Assembly: GCA_002427885.1 (NCBI GenBank)
Contig: DIZI01000031.1
Coordinates: 62,001-126,000 of the forward strand
DNA: 64,000 nucleotides
Source: Paludibacter sp. UBA6032
Lineage (GTDB): Bacteria > Bacteroidota > Bacteroidia > Bacteroidales > Paludibacteraceae
Direction: 5' to 3'
Shown here: positions 61,182 to 64,000 of the stretch, one piece after another
How the letters are laid out: each line of letters begins with the position of its first letter
Position numbering within the stretch: the first letter of the stretch is position 1
Notes under the pieces: model-generated
Told to the model about the DNA's origin: nothing
Seen by the model: only the letters and a program-made list of their open reading frames with translations
Databases searched by the model: none
Program-made: the position numbers and the translations under genes

Positions 61182-64000
61182 TTAAAACTTTGGTTGAATT
61201 TTAATTTCTACGGGTCCTAGCAAGCCGCTTGGAACCGTTTTCCAACCACCGTATTTTGAATTTTTGTAATTTACATCTACAAAATTTATTTCTTTGAAAA
61301 TACGCCAGTTCACATTTTGTCGATCTAATTCCGCGATGGCATTAGCGGGTAAATTCGTCACTTCAATTTGCAGGGTATTTTCTCCTTTCTTCAGGAATCT
61401 TCCTATTTTACAGTCAAAGGGTACCGACCAAAGTGTCGTTACTGGTTGTCCGTTTACAATTACCCGGGCACTTTCGCGTACGTCGCCCAGGTCAAGAACA
61501 TATTCGTCGGAACTTAAGTCGTCGAGTGTAAATGCAGTCGTGTAAATTCCGGTTCCGCGATTAATCCTGGCTTGAGGAATGTTTAATTCGGTCCAGGAAC
61601 CAAGTGATTTCAATATAAAGCTACTATCAATCTTTGGTTCACTTTGCTTGAAATGCAGTTTCCAGTTGTTTTTTAAATCGATGATTTGCTTTGGTGCCTG
61701 AAGATATTCCCAGGCAGGAACATTAATGTCGGCAATTGTAAATGTTTTTAAAATCAATGAAGCTCCGGATTTCACTTGCAAATATACCTGAGCGCGACCA
61801 TCTTTTTGCCGCAATTTTGCTTTGCCGCTTTCGCCGGTTAATGGGTTGAAAATCATAGCTGATTTTGCAGGAACGGTAAGAGTCATCCAATCATCTACAT
61901 CGTTATTTTGTAACCCACTGATGAAATAATGGAATCCATCCGGATTGGAACGACGTATGGCATGTAGCCCGAATTTTGTTTTCATTTCTTCTGGTTCTGT
62001 TCCAACAGCCTGAAGGGTTTTGCTGAAATCATTTCCGGTAATAATTTTACCTAACTTCAAAGTCTGAACTGTCGTTTTATTAAAATCAATTTTTTCATCC
62101 AACTTTTTCAAAAGTTTTTTCAAATCAGCCCTGCGACTTTTTAATCCGGCAAATCCGGGAACATCATTTGGAAAATTATCCATAAAAACAACATTTGCAC
62201 CTTGTTCCACCAACGATATCAAATGTCTGAGAACGTTTACCGGCATTTTTTGAAAGGCTGGAAGAATCAGGGCCTGGTAGCTACTTCCTCCGGTGGTCAT
62301 CAATTTGCCATTTACACATTTTGTAGAAAGAATAAATTGATCGGAGATATAATCCACATCATATCCGCTTTGGTAAATTGTTTGAACAGTATGAATAAAT
62401 TTCGGCATGCGTTTGTCCATTTTGTGAATGTCAAATTGCAACAAAAGTCCATCCTGATCGTTCCATACATCATAAACCGGTATATAAATCAGAAAATCGT
62501 TGTCAGGTTTTCCCATTTGCAGAAAAGATTGACAACGGGTTATATACGAAAACATAGCCGGTGCATCGTGCCAAATGGTATTAGTAGGTGACATATTGAT
62601 GGAAGCATAAAATTGCCATCCCGGCCAGGCAGCTTCTTTGGGCGAATAAGGCGTTCCCTGAAAATAACAGTGGTTTACTCCCGAAACGAATAACAGGTCT
62701 AAATCAGGTTTGCATTGCGACAAGGAAGCACGGAAATGCTCAGTCAGCCAAGTGAAAGTTTCGGATGAAGTATAAGGCTTGCCGGAAATATGAGCCGCCG
62801 ATGAGGCATATTTGAGCATGGAAATATCAGAATAGTTTTTTATGGTAAGCGAATCTTTGCGCAAACCTTTTATGCCAAAATCGGAAATTCCAAAACTTTC
62901 GCATTCGGGAACGTCAACTGTGGCATACAAATCGATCAGATTTCCGGGAGACCCATGTGCCTGGTTGCGGGTTTTACTGCCGTGTGAATGTGCCCAATCA
63001 GTCCATTGCTGTGTGAAATTTTCGAGTAACAAATCCGACATGGTTTGACGATAATCAGAGACCAGACGGGCTGTTTCGTCTGTACGTTCTTTGGCAAGAA
63101 ATGCCGGCAAATGTTCTTCAAGTTTGTATCCCCGACGGGTATAAAATTGTTCAAAAAAATCCTCCGTCCAGTCGGCACCATACACCTCGTACGAATCGTT
63201 GAAAAAATTATGAGGATAAGGTGTGTTTGTTGAAGTAAATGCTTTATCGAAACGATTTAGGTAATTCTTTACAGCACGTTTGGAAAAATGATCCATCACG
63301 TAACCTTCACCACCGGGTGCGGCACGTTTCACTTTTTGCAACGTCTTTCCATTGAATGCGGCAATAATTTTCCAGTCACCTTTGGGCGCTTTCCATGTCA
63401 GTTTTCCGGTAGTATCCACTTTTGATGTCAAATCCAGACATTGGTTTTTGATACCAAAAGCCATTACCCGGCTGAGTTTAGCTTTGCCTAGTTGATTTTT
63501 TTCATCGGGAATGATGATGTTGGAAAAATCGTCGCCTCCTTTAACCAGATATTCTTTGGTCAAAAGCTTCGATGCAGCATCTTCAATGGTTACTTCGGGA
63601 CCGCCAAAAGGCCAGCCGGTACCGGTATTCATGTCGGTTTGCATACCCAGGCGTTTGGTTTCCGAAGTGGTATATTTCAACATTTCCATCCATTTGTCGG
63701 ATAGAAATGGAATATCATTGGCTTCATTTTTCTGAACGCCGTATATGGGTGTAATTTCCACCGTTCCAATGCCTGCACGACCGTATTCTTCCAAATTGTA
63801 AGTCAGATTGGTTTTATCCACAGCACTTCCCAACCACCACCAACGGGTTCCGGGAAGCATTTCGGTATTTACAGCAGGCCAGGATGTTGTTTGAGCAAAA
63901 CCGGTTACGGTACAAAAAAGTAAGAGAACCATCCCCAACCTCCTATTGATAAATAGGGATAAATTGTGGAAATTTTTAGAGAAATGTTTAGTTGAATTTT
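61182..64000 (-). CDS. GH106-like alpha-L-rhamnosidase, 5' end outside the window
   Basis: At least 918 aa. The mature N terminus MLPGTRWWWLGSAVDKTNL and GIGTVEITPIYGV are typical of GH106-type glycosyl hydrolases, which release alpha-L-rhamnose from rhamnogalacturonan. A C-terminal beta-sandwich (YVLDLGDVRESARVIVNGQP) follows. The frame is open past the TTG at 63938 and the ATG at 63932 to the window edge without a stop or another start; the extra residues (FINRRLG before MVLLLFC) look like the basic part of a signal peptide. So the true start probably lies beyond 64000. First visible gene of the GH106-GH28-GH105 group. Confidence 0.85.
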   Translation of the reverse strand, partial: NSTKHFSKNFHNLSLFINRRLGMVLLLFCTVTGFAQTTSWPAVNTEMLPGTRWWWLGSAVDKTNLTYNLEEYGRAGIGTVEITPIYGVQKNEANDIPFLSDKWMEMLKYTTSETKRLGMQTDMNTGTGWPFGGPEVTIEDAASKLLTKEYLVKGGDDFSNIIIPDEKNQLGKAKLSRVMAFGIKNQCLDLTSKVDTTGKLTWKAPKGDWKIIAAFNGKTLQKVKRAAPGGEGYVMDHFSKRAVKNYLNRFDKAFTSTNTPYPHNFFNDSYEVYGADWTEDFFEQFYTRRGYKLEEHLPAFLAKERTDETARLVSDYRQTMSDLLLENFTQQWTDWAHSHGSKTRNQAHGSPGNLIDLYATVDVPECESFGISDFGIKGLRKDSLTIKNYSDISMLKYASSAAHISGKPYTSSETFTWLTEHFRASLSQCKPDLDLLFVSGVNHCYFQGTPYSPKEAAWPGWQFYASINMSPTNTIWHDAPAMFSYITRCQSFLQMGKPDNDFLIYIPVYDVWNDQDGLLLQFDIHKMDKRMPKFIHTVQTIYQSGYDVDYISDQFILSTKCVNGKLMTTGGSSYQALILPAFQKMPVNVLRHLISLVEQGANVVFMDNFPNDVPGFAGLKSRRADLKKLLKKLDEKIDFNKTTVQTLKLGKIITGNDFSKTLQAVGTEPEEMKTKFGLHAIRRSNPDGFHYFISGLQNNDVDDWMTLTVPAKSAMIFNPLTGESGKAKLRQKDGRAQVYLQVKSGASLILKTFTIADINVPAWEYLQAPKQIIDLKNNWKLHFKQSEPKIDSSFILKSLGSWTELNIPQARINRGTGIYTTAFTLDDLSSDEYVLDLGDVRESARVIVNGQPVTTLWSVPFDCKIGRFLKKGENTLQIEVTNLPANAIAELDRQNVNWRIFKEINFVDVNYKNSKYGGWKTVPSGLLGPVEIKIQPKF

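Overview
The window comes from a low-GC member of the Bacteroidota, most likely order Bacteroidales. The evidence is SusC/SusD pairs, GldD, GldE and a PorT-like protein of the type IX secretion system (T9SS), T9SS C-terminal sorting domains, lipoprotein signals, and promoters of the TTG-N19..21-TAnnTTTG type. A more exact placement (for example near Paludibacter) is a guess. I see no tRNA, rRNA, insertion sequence, prophage or CRISPR array.

Left part (1-31.6 kb) is mostly core genome. In order: two tandem rhomboid proteases with a membrane-anchored endonuclease/exonuclease/phosphatase protein (-); HU (+); pdxJ-exbB-exbD-tonB-DJ-1 on the minus strand, divergent from nadK and fmt; ridA; valS; an ECF sigma factor operon with two unrecognised envelope proteins; an inositol-monophosphatase-family gene, a DUF2148 ferredoxin-like protein and an MFS transporter (+); gldE-gldD-phosphopantetheinyl transferase-GGGP synthase-like (-); a DUF2007/universal-stress fusion; a LutA-like CCG protein; a secreted phosphatase-family protein; a very large CotH/lamin-tail T9SS cargo protein; a beta-helix lipoprotein; a small conserved protein; and a PorT-like barrel.

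Right part (31.8-64 kb) is one long minus-strand polysaccharide utilisation locus. In transcription order from the right edge: a GH106-like rhamnosidase (5' end outside the window), GH28, GH105, a 19-bp hairpin terminator, an AraC regulator, a T9SS-exported protein of unknown function, a T9SS-exported GH105, a six-hairpin glycosidase-like lipoprotein, then a tightly packed block FAS1 - susC - susD - FAS1 - FAS1 - susC - susD, a hairpin, and a DUF4450 protein. GH28 + GH105 + GH106 point to pectin, probably rhamnogalacturonan. The enzymes would cut and trim the polymer, the two SusCD complexes import the pieces with energy from TonB-ExbBD, and AraC is the local regulator. No polysaccharide lyase is present, although GH105 enzymes act on lyase products, so a lyase must lie elsewhere.

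The most unusual part is the interleaving of three multi-domain fasciclin (FAS1) lipoproteins with two SusCD pairs in one apparent operon. Two of these lipoproteins end in what look like carbohydrate-binding beta-sandwich domains. They are candidates for surface glycan-binding or adhesion partners of the importers.
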